From assembly GCA_028345065.1 (NCBI GenBank), contig JAOMCN010000007.1, positions 1 through 64,000 on the forward strand: 64,000 nt of DNA, read 5' to 3'. This DNA comes from Rhodospirillales bacterium (GTDB lineage: Bacteria > Pseudomonadota > Alphaproteobacteria > Rhodospirillales > UBA2165). Below the pieces are notes generated by a model. It saw only the letters and a list, made by a program, of their open reading frames with translations, was not told the origin of the DNA and ran no database searches. Made by a program: the position numbers and the translations under genes. Shown one piece after another: positions 39,250 through 50,000 of the stretch (position 1 is the stretch's first letter; each line of letters opens with the position of its first letter).

Positions 39250-39711
39250 AAACCTTATTACTCCTGTTCCTAAACGATACTCTCCTTTCGAATTCGGAGA
39301 AATCACGGAACATAATTTTATTTGAGCCAGTGGCGCCAACGAACAGAAATTTCAAAGTTGTACCAATCGCCGCTAGTATTCTGCTGCGGTTTTTATCGAT
39401 TTCATTTGTTCGGGCTGCTATCACGGGCACTGTTTATCCATTTGCTGGTATTCATTATTTCAGATAGTTAGGTGTCAAAATGAACCCTGGTCAAGACTTC
39501 TCTATCAACACCAAAAAACCACATAACCATTCAACTAATCAAAGCCGAAGGTAAAAATTATACTACCGGCGTTAACATAACGATAGCAATTTAATTCGAC
39601 AATCACTATTCAACGTCTAATCGTCATTCGATGAAAAAACTAATCTAAATTTATCTACAAGTGTTAATTAAACTTAATATTTTGAATAATTTGATAATCC
39701 GTCTTAATGCA

Positions 39712-40971
39712 ATGTATTTTCTTCGATGTATTTCTAAACGTTATTCTATTTGGTTAGGAATTTTACTTGTCGCCAAAGCAGTTGGCATTACGGCTGTTTG
39801 TGCTGAGCCAATTGTTTCTAACGTACGTATGTGGGAGCATCCTGATAAAACTCGGTTTGTAGTCGATTTGACAGACAAAATTGACTTCGAAATTGAAACT
39901 TTAACCAATCCATACAGACTGGTCATAAATTTGGCGACAGTGAACTGGCAAGTTTCTTCCACAGGTGTCCGCAAGAAAACCGGTGTTGTTCAAAATTGGC
40001 GTAATGGGCACTTTGATTACAAAAATTTTAATTACCGGATTGTTTTAGATTTGAGTGGTCCTGTAAAAGAAAAAGTTATGTTGTTGGCACCGGCTCAAGG
40101 TAATAGGTATAGATTGGTGGTTGATCTGATGCCGTCCACCAGCCGGGCTATGCGTTCCAAGCCCGCAATGGAACCAATAAGAAACCAAAGGAATACTTCG
40201 AGACCTTTCAAAACAATTAAATTTGCAGCGCCTGGGAGAAAACCGGAGTTTGTTGATGGTCCTCAAATTGTTGTCGTTATAGACCCAGGGCATGGAGGTA
40301 TGGATCCTGGTGCGACTACGAATTCACGAATTTATGAAAAACACGTGGTTTTGGTAATTGCAAAGGCGTTTAAAAGACGCTTGGAACTAAATCCTAAATA
40401 CAAGGTTTATCTGACCCGAAACAAAGATATTTATATCAGGCTTCGTAGACGCATTGCGATAGCCCGAAAAAATAAGGCTGTTCTATTCGTTTCTCTGCAT
40501 GCTGATGCCATTAAAAGTAAAAATATTAGAGGGATGTCGTTTTACACTCTTTCTGAAAAAGCGTCCTCTAAAGAGGCGGCAGCCTTAGCGGAGAAAGAAA
40601 ATAGATCAGACCTAGTTGCAGGTGTTAAGGGCACGGAGTCTGATGATGTCACCAAAATACTCATAGACCTAGCCCAAAATAGGTCGATGGGTGAATCGTC
40701 TAAATTTGCCCGGTATTTGATAAAAAGCTTTCGCTCTACGGCAAAAATTTTGCCTAATCCCCATAGGCAAGCAGGATTTGCCGTATTAAAATCACCTGAT
40801 ACTATATCCGTACTAATTGAGCTTGGTTTTTTGTCAAATCCAGCTGATGCGAGAGCTTTAACAGGTAAATCTTATCGCGAAAGATTATCTGAAGCTTTTG
40901 TTGATGCAGTAGTTAGTTATTGCAATCAACCTAATGCACCATGCTCCGCAGGATTAGAGGAACTTAATTGA
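39712..40971 (+). CDS. N-acetylmuramoyl-L-alanine amidase with AMIN domain
   Basis: AMIN-like region, VVIDPGHGGMDPGA, FVSLHADAI, VLIELGFLSNPADA. Longest ORF starts at 39661. Confidence 0.93.
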   Translation: MYFLRCISKRYSIWLGILLVAKAVGITAVCAEPIVSNVRMWEHPDKTRFVVDLTDKIDFEIETLTNPYRLVINLATVNWQVSSTGVRKKTGVVQNWRNGHFDYKNFNYRIVLDLSGPVKEKVMLLAPAQGNRYRLVVDLMPSTSRAMRSKPAMEPIRNQRNTSRPFKTIKFAAPGRKPEFVDGPQIVVVIDPGHGGMDPGATTNSRIYEKHVVLVIAKAFKRRLELNPKYKVYLTRNKDIYIRLRRRIAIARKNKAVLFVSLHADAIKSKNIRGMSFYTLSEKASSKEAAALAEKENRSDLVAGVKGTESDDVTKILIDLAQNRSMGESSKFARYLIKSFRSTAKILPNPHRQAGFAVLKSPDTISVLIELGFLSNPADARALTGKSYRERLSEAFVDAVVSYCNQPNAPCSAGLEELN

Positions 40972-41130
40972 TTATGGAGGATTTAATTATAACAAGGCTC
41001 TGACACTTTGGCGGTGACATAAATACGCCACATTGGTTGACTAGGGAGAACAAGGCGGTCCTTAGTTAAGGTAAGCACAGAAAATTATTGCGTAAATATT
41101 GATATGTTGTAGGTAGCATTAGCTGGGAAG

Positions 41131-43554
41131 ATGCTTAGAACATTCCTATTATTTTTTTCCTCTTTGATGATCATCTCAATAATTGTTGGGGTGGGGTGTT
41201 TCTATGTTATTTACACTTTTGGACGAGGGCTTCCTGACTATACCCAACTTGCTGATTATGAACCACCTGTGATGACCAGAGTGCAGGCTGGTGATGGGAG
41301 ATTGCTGGTAGAGTACGCTATCCAACAGCGGGTATTTGTTCCAATCTCGGCAATGCCAAAAATGTTAGTAAAAGCCTTTTTATCGGCGGAAGATAAAAAC
41401 TTTTACTACCATCCTGGTATAGACCCAGTTGGTATCATGCGCGCAGTTTTGATAAATGTTAAAAATTTCGCTCGAGGTAGGCGTTTGGTTGGCGCATCTA
41501 CCATCACACAGCAGGTTGCAAAAAACTTTTTATTAACTTCAGATGTTACCTTGAAGCGCAAAATTAAGGAAGCTATTCTCGCTTTCAGGATAGAACGTGC
41601 GCTATCAAAAAAACGCATTCTTGAATTATATCTAAATGAGATTTACTTGGGCTTTGGTTCGTATGGTGTTGCAACAGCAGCATTAAACTACTTTAACAAG
41701 TCACTAGACAATCTCACTATTGCAGAGGCGGCATTCCTAGCCGCTCTTCCTAAAGCTCCTAATAATTATAACCCATTGAAGAATTCAAGCGGTGCTAGGG
41801 CTCGTCGAGATTGGGTGATTGGTCGAATGCTTGAGGACGAGGTGATCACATTTGAGGAGGCGCGGCAAGCAAAGGCAAAGCCACTTTATGTGCGCAGTCG
41901 GGACAATACTGAATATGTTCGGGCCAAATATTTTGCTGAAGAAGTGAGGCAGGAGCTAGTCAAGCATTATGGGGAGAAAAAGCTTTATAAGGGGGGGCTT
42001 TCCGTCAGAACGACACTTAATCCCGACTACCAGAGTATAGCATATAGGACTCTTCGTGACGGTCTGGAGGCGTATGATCGTCGTCACGGCTGGCGTGGAC
42101 CACTTGCTCATGTTGAATTGAATCAGGACTGGCTGAGCCAATTGGTATTAATAAAACTCCCCACTGCGATAGGTGACTGGCATATCGCAGTTGTGCGCGA
42201 AATACTGGAGGAAAAAACTAAAATTGGTCTAGACGATGGCAGTGTGGGTGTGATTCCGTTTAAAGAACTTAAATGGGCCCGAAAATGGTTGAAAGGTGAG
42301 AACTTAGGTCCTCCCGTCAAGAAGCCTGGAGATGTTTTATCTGCAGGCGATATTATTCTTGTTGATAAGGTAACTGGTGAAAAGGAGGATAACGTAACCA
42401 AGGAAGTCAATTATAGTTTGCAACAAATCCCTGAGATAGAAGGGGCTTTATTGGCCATAGATCCTCATACCGGTCGCGTCTTGGCAATGGTCGGTGGTTA
42501 TGACTACGAAAAAAGCCAATTTAACCGTTCTGTTCATGCTCGCCGGCAACCGGGTTCGGCATTTAAGCCATTTGTTTACTTGGTTGCCCTTGATAAAGGG
42601 TTTACCCCGTCAAGCCTTATCTTGGATGCACCCTTCGTGATTGACCAAGGCCCTGGTTTGCCAAAATGGCGTCCAGCTAATTATACAAAGAAATTTTATG
42701 GTCCTAGCACTATGCGCTTAGGAATAGAAAAATCTCGAAACCTGATGACTGTAAGATTAGCTCAAACGATAGGCATTGAGAGTATTGCCCAATACGCTCA
42801 TAGATTTGGGATTGTGGATCAATTGCCAAGACAACTCTCCATGTCATTGGGTGCCGGTGAAACTACCCTTCTTCGCTTAACCGCAGCTTATGCCATGCTT
42901 GTTAATGGCGGTAAACGGATTAAGCCAACCCTTATAGACCGTATTCAGGATAGGCATGGTCGAACGGTATTTAAACATGACAATCGCTTTTGCCCAAGAT
43001 GCCAATCGAGTTTTTGGACTAATCAACCCGTTCCTAATTTCCCCGAATCAAGGGAAAAATTAACCGACCCAGGTAGTGCTTTCCAAATGGTATCCATGCT
43101 TGAAGGAGTCATTGAACGAGGTACGGGTAGGCGTATTAGGGAAATCGGCAAACCACTTGCTGGGAAAACAGGTACAACAAACGGTTCATTGGATACCTGG
43201 TTTTTAGGTTTTTCTCCCGACCTCGTTGTTGGTGTATTCGCTGGGTTCGATACCCCACGGTCCTTGGGTAAGCGGGAGCAGGGAGCTAGTGTGGCTGCTC
43301 CGATTTTTAGGGCCTTTATGGCTGATGCCCTCTCCGATCAACCCGCAATACCATTCAGAATTCCGCCAAATATCCGTCTGGTTCGCGTAAATAGTACAAG
43401 CGGCCAACCAGCTCGACCTGGCGATCAAAGAGTTATACTAGAGGCATTTAAATCGGGTACCGTACCTCAGGGTAAGCAGGAGGTTCTTGATGGGACTAAT
43501 TTAGCCAAGTCTGTGCCGCCTACCCCTTCTTTTGGCACAGAAGGGCTCTATTAG
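41131..43554 (+). CDS. mrcA: Penicillin-binding protein 1A (glycosyltransferase/transpeptidase)
   Basis: SAEDKNFYYHPGIDPVGI, GASTITQQVAKNFLLT, RQPGSAFKPFVY (SxxK), GKTGTTNGSLDTWFLGF (KTGT). Confidence 0.96.
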   Translation: MLRTFLLFFSSLMIISIIVGVGCFYVIYTFGRGLPDYTQLADYEPPVMTRVQAGDGRLLVEYAIQQRVFVPISAMPKMLVKAFLSAEDKNFYYHPGIDPVGIMRAVLINVKNFARGRRLVGASTITQQVAKNFLLTSDVTLKRKIKEAILAFRIERALSKKRILELYLNEIYLGFGSYGVATAALNYFNKSLDNLTIAEAAFLAALPKAPNNYNPLKNSSGARARRDWVIGRMLEDEVITFEEARQAKAKPLYVRSRDNTEYVRAKYFAEEVRQELVKHYGEKKLYKGGLSVRTTLNPDYQSIAYRTLRDGLEAYDRRHGWRGPLAHVELNQDWLSQLVLIKLPTAIGDWHIAVVREILEEKTKIGLDDGSVGVIPFKELKWARKWLKGENLGPPVKKPGDVLSAGDIILVDKVTGEKEDNVTKEVNYSLQQIPEIEGALLAIDPHTGRVLAMVGGYDYEKSQFNRSVHARRQPGSAFKPFVYLVALDKGFTPSSLILDAPFVIDQGPGLPKWRPANYTKKFYGPSTMRLGIEKSRNLMTVRLAQTIGIESIAQYAHRFGIVDQLPRQLSMSLGAGETTLLRLTAAYAMLVNGGKRIKPTLIDRIQDRHGRTVFKHDNRFCPRCQSSFWTNQPVPNFPESREKLTDPGSAFQMVSMLEGVIERGTGRRIREIGKPLAGKTGTTNGSLDTWFLGFSPDLVVGVFAGFDTPRSLGKREQGASVAAPIFRAFMADALSDQPAIPFRIPPNIRLVRVNSTSGQPARPGDQRVILEAFKSGTVPQGKQEVLDGTNLAKSVPPTPSFGTEGLY

Positions 43555-43665
43555 TCGATATTTTATTTGGTTTTGATATTAGTTTAGTATTAAGTCCAAA
43601 CTTGCCCCGAGTAGGCAAATCAGATAGAACCGCGGCCGAAATACAGATACTTTACGAGAGTTCAA

Positions 43666-44770
43666 ATGGGAGCAGAAGTTGAACAGCAAGTGGACGAGAT
43701 CAAGCAGGCCTTAGTACTGCTGAGGAGGAGGCTTTGACTATCCTGCAGCGGTCCGTGAACTAGACGAACTTAACGCTCTCGCAGAAAATCCAAGCCTATG
43801 GAGTAATCCTGAATACGCCCAAACGGTAATGCGTACACGGACCCGCCTCGAAAGTGGAATTAAAACTGTCGACATAATTTCCCGCGAACTTGACGAAAAT
43901 GTTGAACTCCTGGAACTGGGAGAGACCGAGGGCGCAGATGACGTGGTTGTCGAAGCTATTTCTGCGCTTAAGGAATTAGCAATTCGTGTTGAAAAGGCAC
44001 GTGTTCATGCGCTCTTGTCAGGAGAGGTAGATGGCAATGACTGTTATCTAGAGATCCATGCGGGCGCAGGTGGCACGGAGGCTCAAGATTGGGCTCAAAT
44101 GCTGCAACGTATGTATAGTCGTTGGTGCGAGAAGCGGCACTACCAACTGCAATTATTAGAAGAGAGCTTCGGAGAGGAAGCAGGAATCAAATCATGCGTA
44201 TTTCTGGTAAAGGGTCTTGACGCTTATGGTTGGCTAAAAACTGAAAGTGGTGTGCATCGTCTTGTCCGTATTTCTCCCTATGATGCAAGTGCTAGACGTC
44301 ATACAAGTTTTGCTTCTGTTTGGGTGTTTCCTGTAATCGATGATGGTATCGAGATTGAGATAGATGAAAAAGATTTACGGGTGGATACTTATAGGGCATC
44401 GGGTGCCGGAGGTCAGCATGTCAACAAGACAGATTCCGCAGTTCGGATTACCCATCTCCCCACCGGGATTTCAGTACAGTGCCAGAATGATCGTTCACAG
44501 CATCGAAACAGAGCGGCAGCATATGATATGTTGCGTGCTCGACTATACGAGGCAGAACTGCAGAAGCGAGAAGAGGCAGCCAAGGCCGAGCATGATGCAA
44601 AGACAGATATTGGCTGGGGTCACCAAATTAGGAGTTACGTTTTGCAACCCTACCAATTGGTCAAGGATTTGCGCACAGATATAGAAACATCCAATACCCA
44701 GGCGGTTCTTGATGGTGACTTAGACGATTTTATGGCCGCCGCACTTGCGTCGCTGATTGATGGGAAGTAA
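43666..44770 (+). CDS. prfB: Peptide chain release factor 2, expressed by programmed +1 frameshift: join(43666..43734, 43736..44770)
   Basis: Frame-0 leader MGAEVEQQVDEIKQALVLLRRRL then TGA in AGGAGG-AGG-CTT-TGA-C; +1 frame continues DYPAAVRELDELNALAENPSLWSNPEYAQ... into the 43829 ORF; GGQ motif GAGGQHVNKTDSAVR. Confidence 0.95.
43723..43738 (+). promoter_or_regulatory. RF2 autoregulatory +1 frameshift site (SD-like stimulator and CUU UGA C)
   Basis: aggagg agg ctt tga c, with the same 3-nt spacing between SD-like element and slippery codon as the E. coli prfB site. Confidence 0.93.
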
Positions 44771-44901
44771 AGCGCTAGTATTAGTTTAAAATATTAGCGC
44801 AACTTAGAGAGGGGCTCGTAGTAGAACCGAGGAAATCCGTCTATGGTTCTAGCGTCAGTTGCAAAAGGTGGTTTTAAAAAACCGTTAAATTTAGATTTAA
44901 C
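44771..44901 (+). other. Intergenic segment with a series of small inverted repeats
   Basis: gcgctagta/tattagcgc (44772-44800), tagaacc/ggttcta (44822-44851), ggtttt/aaaacc (44870-44883), gttaaat/atttaac (44884-44901). Confidence 0.45.
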
Positions 44902-44924
44902 TAACAATTGGAATATTGAGTAAA

Positions 44925-47900
44925 ATGGTTGGGAAGAAGTCCCGTGTGAGACAAAGTATGATGGGCCGAATAACTAGGACGGCTGTGCATTTGATCGGCA
45001 TGCTCGTGGTTGGATCAGTCATTGCGGGTGGAGTTTTAGCTTGGCGATTGGCCTCTGGACCTATTTCATTAGCATTTTTAACACCCTATTTTGAGACGGC
45101 ACTGAGCTCCGAAAGCGGAGCTTTTAAGACTGTTTTTAAAGACACAATCTTAACATGGGTGACCACTAAGAGAGCCATTGACATTCAGCTGGTAGAAACT
45201 CAGGTTTTGGGCCGTCAAGGCGAGCTTCTTGCTGAAATTCCCGAGTTATCTGTCTCTTTGAGTGCATCAGCTCTGATGCGTGGCCGGCTAGCTCCCAAAA
45301 GCCTGTCTATTGATGGACTAAGAATTTCGTTGATTAGAAGAGTCGACGGTACGTTTAGCTTGGACTTCTCCAAAGAAAAATCAACTGGCAAAGTTTTGAT
45401 AGCAAATCTTCTGAATGGGATTTTTCAACCACCGGACACGGAAAACTCCCTTGGATCTTTAAAACGTCTAGATATCCTCAATGCATCTTTGACACTGAGT
45501 GATCAGAAATCGGATATTTTTTGGGATGCCCCTCTAGCTAATATTATTCTTAATCGAGATAAGGCTGGTTTAACGGTAGATGCAGAAATTAATCTGAAAC
45601 TTGGTTCCAGCATTAGCAAATTAAGCGTTCGTGGTTTAGTTGACTCAGTCAAAAGAGACATTTCTTTAAAAGTCGGTTTTTCTGATCTTGTTGCTAGTTC
45701 AGTTCCAGACGTATTGACAGAATTATCTTTTCTTAAATCCATAAAAATTCCGGTCAACGGGACGATAGCTACCAAAATTTCTTCTAACGGTGCTGTTGGG
45801 CCTGTGCATTTTGATATTCAGTTAAATAAAGGAACTGTCGACGTTACTAAACCATTGGACCTTACTTTCTCCGTGGAAAAAGGCAGGCTAGTGGGTTCTT
45901 TCGATATGGCAAATTCACTATTCGCTATTGAGGCCTGTGAATTGAACCTTGGGCCGCAAGGAACAATCTACCTTCCAAACATAATTAACAAAAAACTACC
46001 GTTGAGGAGAATTTCAATTGTTGCCAATTACTTTGTTAATAAACAGAAATTGGAGTTTGAGAAAATACTCGCTGATTTGGTAGGCCCAACCCTACGTTTG
46101 CGTGGAGTATTCCAAGAGATTGCAGAACAGATTTCTTTCGAAATAGGTGCTGATATAAAAGATTTGAAAATAGGGACCATGGCGCAGTTTTGGCCCAATA
46201 ATTTAGCACCACTAGCTCAAGCCTGGGTTACCAAGAATCTCTCAGTAGGGTCAATTTCTGCTGCTAGGGCAAAATTGAGTGGTCGTTGGTCTGAGGCAAC
46301 GGGATCGCAGGTTGACTCCCTAATTGGTGACATGAATTTCAATAATCTAACGGTAGATTATTTTTCGCCTATGCTGAAGGCAACACGCGCAAGTGGGACC
46401 GCTAAGTTTGATAAGAGGATGTTGGAAATTGAACTTGATGATGCACAACGAGGTGACCTTAAGCTTAGTTATGGACGATTATTATTTACAGGCCTAGATG
46501 AAGTAGATCAGTATACAGATATTACTTTAAAGATTGACGGACCCCTTAAATCAGCTGTGAAACTTTTGGATGACAAACCGCTCGGGTTTGCCAAAAAAAT
46601 GGGGATTAAGGCTGAAAATGTACAAGGTTTGGTTTCAACTGATATCAACCTTAAATTTATTGTTGAAGAGAAACTGACCCCAGACCAATTAGTATTCTCT
46701 GCGAAGGCTACATTAATCCGAGGGAACGTCCCCGATGTTGCATTTGAGAAGACGTTGACCAATGCAACTCTGATGTTAAATGCCAATAATAGCACCTTAA
46801 AGATTGAGGGTGAGGGGTTGTTGGACAATATTCCGGTCAAACTAAAATGGCTAGAGAACTTTGATGACAGCGCAGAATTCCGAAGTAGATACGATTTGTC
46901 AGGTCAGTTAAGCGCCAAAAATCTTCGTAATAGCCTAGATATAGATCCAGGATATTTTGACGAGCGTTATTTGTCGGGAAATCTAAAATTTGATTTGACA
47001 GCAGTTGTCAATTCCATCGGTAAAGGAAAAATGACAACAGTGGTTGATCTCAAAGAAACTCGAATTTCAATACCTGAAATTGGCTGGCATAAGTCAAAAT
47101 TGGTTGAATCTAAAATAGAATTTTCCGCTATTATTTCTGAATCGGGAATTGAGAAAATCCAATCGTTGAGTGTTATGGCAGGCGGGGTGAAATTAAAAGG
47201 ATCCGCGGAATTAGAGGACAAAAATTTTTTGAAGTTTAACCTTATTGATTTGAAATATGGAGATTTCTCTGCCTCTGGGGAAATTCTACATAAAATTAGC
47301 AGTGATGGAGAATTTAGAACTGAATTTGATGTTTCTGGTCAATTAAACTCTAAGAATCTCAGAGAAACCCGAAAAATAAATTTAAGCCTTCTTGATGAGC
47401 GGTTATTGCTGGGAATTCTTAAATTTGACTTGAAAGGTGTTATTAGTCCCGGGGCAAAGGAGGACGTATCCACCGTGATTGGCCTGAAGGAAGCTCGGAT
47501 TTCTTTTCCTGTTGGGGGTGACTTAATGCTTATCGGAGATGCAGAATTAAAAGATAAAGTATTTCACAAGTTTACATTTAGGAATTTGAGTTTTGGGGAG
47601 ACGGTTGTTGCCGGGGATGTCCTGCGTGATGGCAAAGGGTGGCAGATCGACCTCCGTGGACCAGAGTTGGATTTGACGGCATTGTTAGAAAAACAGCAAG
47701 CAAACGGCCGGAAATACGTGCGTGGTCCACCAGTGCGAATAGGTTTAAATATTGACCGAATAAAATTATCTGAGGGCAAGTATTTGCATCAAGTTTCCGG
47801 TCGCCTTTGGAATGATGGCCTCGTTTGGTCAAATATAAATCTAAATTCCATTTTTGACGAAAAGAATTCCAAAAAGCATATTTTAGCCCCCAAAGGCTCA

Positions 47901-48599
47901 AGAAAGAGTCTTGAAATAAATCTATCTCCTAAAGCCGGGAAGAGGGAACTACAGGTTAAATCTAGCGATGCGGGTTGGGTCCTCGATATTTTTGGTTTCT
48001 CTAAAGATATAATTGGTGGGAAGTTGGCACTTGAAGCGATATTCGAAGATATGAGTGTAGATAGTAAAGTTACGGGTACAGCCAAGATTCATAAGTTTCG
48101 TCTGGTTGACGCACCCGTTTTGGCGAGGCTATTAAGCATCGCATCTATAACTGGTATACTTGATGAACTTGATGGAGAAGGGCTCAAATTCGAAGAATTG
48201 GAGGCACCGTTTTTATTAGAAAATGGAATAATTTATTTAAAGAACGCCAAGGCCGGCGGCCTTAGTTTGGGTATAACGGCAAGCGGCGATCTTGATTGGG
48301 AGGCGGAAACATTGGACATAAAGGGATCTGTGGCGCCATTGGATAAGATCAACAGCCTTTTGGGGAGAGCATTAAGGGGAGTACCGTTATTTGGAGAAGT
48401 GTTCTCTGGAGGGGAAAAAGGTGGTAGTCTGTTTGCTGCAGAATATTCTATGGTTGGACCTATTGACGGTCCGGAAATCAATACAAATCCCTTAACAGCA
48501 CTTACGCCAGGCATATTTAGAAAAATTTTCCAAATCTTACCGGGTAAAACTACCAATGGACATGCAACAGAATGGCGTGACCCTGACGATCCAAACTAG
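44925..48599 (+). CDS. AsmA/YhdP-like (DUF3971 / AsmA C-terminal) large membrane-anchored protein
   Basis: Single N-terminal TM, long beta-rich repetitive body, C-terminal GLSLGITASGDLDWEAETLDIKGSVAPLDKINSLLGRALRGVPLFGEVFSGGEKGGSLFAAEYSMVGPIDGPEINTNPLTALTPGIFRKIF typical of the family; start ATG 44925 or TTG 44916. Confidence 0.9.
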   Translation: MVGKKSRVRQSMMGRITRTAVHLIGMLVVGSVIAGGVLAWRLASGPISLAFLTPYFETALSSESGAFKTVFKDTILTWVTTKRAIDIQLVETQVLGRQGELLAEIPELSVSLSASALMRGRLAPKSLSIDGLRISLIRRVDGTFSLDFSKEKSTGKVLIANLLNGIFQPPDTENSLGSLKRLDILNASLTLSDQKSDIFWDAPLANIILNRDKAGLTVDAEINLKLGSSISKLSVRGLVDSVKRDISLKVGFSDLVASSVPDVLTELSFLKSIKIPVNGTIATKISSNGAVGPVHFDIQLNKGTVDVTKPLDLTFSVEKGRLVGSFDMANSLFAIEACELNLGPQGTIYLPNIINKKLPLRRISIVANYFVNKQKLEFEKILADLVGPTLRLRGVFQEIAEQISFEIGADIKDLKIGTMAQFWPNNLAPLAQAWVTKNLSVGSISAARAKLSGRWSEATGSQVDSLIGDMNFNNLTVDYFSPMLKATRASGTAKFDKRMLEIELDDAQRGDLKLSYGRLLFTGLDEVDQYTDITLKIDGPLKSAVKLLDDKPLGFAKKMGIKAENVQGLVSTDINLKFIVEEKLTPDQLVFSAKATLIRGNVPDVAFEKTLTNATLMLNANNSTLKIEGEGLLDNIPVKLKWLENFDDSAEFRSRYDLSGQLSAKNLRNSLDIDPGYFDERYLSGNLKFDLTAVVNSIGKGKMTTVVDLKETRISIPEIGWHKSKLVESKIEFSAIISESGIEKIQSLSVMAGGVKLKGSAELEDKNFLKFNLIDLKYGDFSASGEILHKISSDGEFRTEFDVSGQLNSKNLRETRKINLSLLDERLLLGILKFDLKGVISPGAKEDVSTVIGLKEARISFPVGGDLMLIGDAELKDKVFHKFTFRNLSFGETVVAGDVLRDGKGWQIDLRGPELDLTALLEKQQANGRKYVRGPPVRIGLNIDRIKLSEGKYLHQVSGRLWNDGLVWSNINLNSIFDEKNSKKHILAPKGSRKSLEINLSPKAGKRELQVKSSDAGWVLDIFGFSKDIIGGKLALEAIFEDMSVDSKVTGTAKIHKFRLVDAPVLARLLSIASITGILDELDGEGLKFEELEAPFLLENGIIYLKNAKAGGLSLGITASGDLDWEAETLDIKGSVAPLDKINSLLGRALRGVPLFGEVFSGGEKGGSLFAAEYSMVGPIDGPEINTNPLTALTPGIFRKIFQILPGKTTNGHATEWRDPDDPN

Positions 48600-48620
48600 G
48601 AAGACAAGGTTTTGGGGAAT

Positions 48621-49892
48621 TTAAACTGGCCGGATTAGCATATGCCGTTTTTTACCGGCTGATAATTTGATCACTCCATCGTTATTAATATCCTTAGTTT
48701 TGACGGTGTGAACCTCGTTTCCCACAACTTCATCATTTAAACGGCATCCACCACCTTTGATTAGTTTTCGAGCTTCGCCTCTGGATTTTGCCATTCCTGT
48801 TAAGTATAAAATTTCGAAAGCTTTGATACCTGATTCCAAGTCAGACAAGGCGAGTTTATATGTTTTGAGATTAAGGCTTGCACCACTCGCTTCGAAAGTT
48901 TGCTGGGCCGTTAAAGCCGCTTCATCCGCTGCTATTTTGCCATGACACATGGCGGTTACATTGGTCGCTAAAACTTTTTTTGCCTCGTTGAGATCTGCGC
49001 CTGCTAAGGTTTCTAGCTTAACAATTTCTTCGAGTGGTAATTCCGTGAACAGCCGTAGGAATCGCCCAACATCACGGTCTTCGATATTCCGCCAGTATTG
49101 CCAGAACTCATAAGCTGAAGTTTGAAAGTCTGAGTGAGATGAAGAATTATCTAGCCAAATTGCTCCGTCAACTGTTTTCCCCATTTTGGCGCCTGACGCG
49201 CTAGTAAGAAGGGGTGAAGTGAGACCAAAGAGGCTCGTTTGGTCGACACGTCTGCCCAACTCTACTCCATTGATAATATTACCCCATTGATCCGAGCCCC
49301 CCATTTGCATTTGGCAATTATAACGTCGCGACAATTCAAGAAAGTCATAGGCCTGCAAAATCATATAGTTGAATTCTAAAAATGAAAGGGGCTGTTCACG
49401 GTCCAGGCGTAGCTTTACGCTATCAAATTTTAGCATCCGATTGATAGTAAAGTGACGCCCGTAATTGCGCAGAAAATCGATATAATTAAGTTTGTCCAAC
49501 CATTCAGCATTATTGACCATGATAGCATCTGTCGGAGCATCTCCGAATGTGAGATATTTTGAGAATATATTCCTAATTCCTAACATATTCTCATTGATAT
49601 TTTCTAAGCTCAGCAGTTGTCGACCCCTGTCTTTGCCAGATGGGTCTCCCACCTTGGTCGTGCCGCCACCCATTAGGACGATTGGTTGATGGCCAGTCTT
49701 TTGTAACCACCTCAAAAGCATTATTGGCAGTAGGCTGCCGGCGTGCAAGCTTGGGGCCGTGCAGTCGAAGCCTATATAAGCGGTTAAAATTGTGCGGTTA
49801 GCTAATGTGTCGAGAGCATCAATATCGGAGCAATCTTGAACAAACCCACGTTCAAATACAGTTTTAACAAAATCGGATTTATAGCTCGGCAT
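48621..49892 (-). CDS. tyrS: Tyrosyl-tRNA synthetase
   Basis: [20 protein letters not shown] (HIGH-equivalent), [16 protein letters not shown] (KMSKS-equivalent), C-terminal S4 domain. Confidence 0.97.
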   Translation of the reverse strand: MPSYKSDFVKTVFERGFVQDCSDIDALDTLANRTILTAYIGFDCTAPSLHAGSLLPIMLLRWLQKTGHQPIVLMGGGTTKVGDPSGKDRGRQLLSLENINENMLGIRNIFSKYLTFGDAPTDAIMVNNAEWLDKLNYIDFLRNYGRHFTINRMLKFDSVKLRLDREQPLSFLEFNYMILQAYDFLELSRRYNCQMQMGGSDQWGNIINGVELGRRVDQTSLFGLTSPLLTSASGAKMGKTVDGAIWLDNSSSHSDFQTSAYEFWQYWRNIEDRDVGRFLRLFTELPLEEIVKLETLAGADLNEAKKVLATNVTAMCHGKIAADEAALTAQQTFEASGASLNLKTYKLALSDLESGIKAFEILYLTGMAKSRGEARKLIKGGGCRLNDEVVGNEVHTVKTKDINNDGVIKLSAGKKRHMLIRPV

Positions 49893-50000
49893 TTCAATCT
49901 GTTAGAAGTAGCAGTTCAAACCAGCTGTCACTTGCCTATACACCGGACATTTAGCACAATCGCTAAGAGGGTACAACGGTCAGGAAATTAATAAGATAAA

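Noticed and set aside
44270-44282. RF2 codon-recognition tripeptide reads SPY instead of SPF
   Set aside because: SPY in this context (RISPYDASARRHTSF) is, as I recall, common in alphaproteobacterial RF2; not evidence for an altered genetic code.
45106-45128. Terminator-like agctccg-aaag-cggagctttt
   Set aside because: Sits inside the AsmA/YhdP-like coding sequence with no break in the frame.
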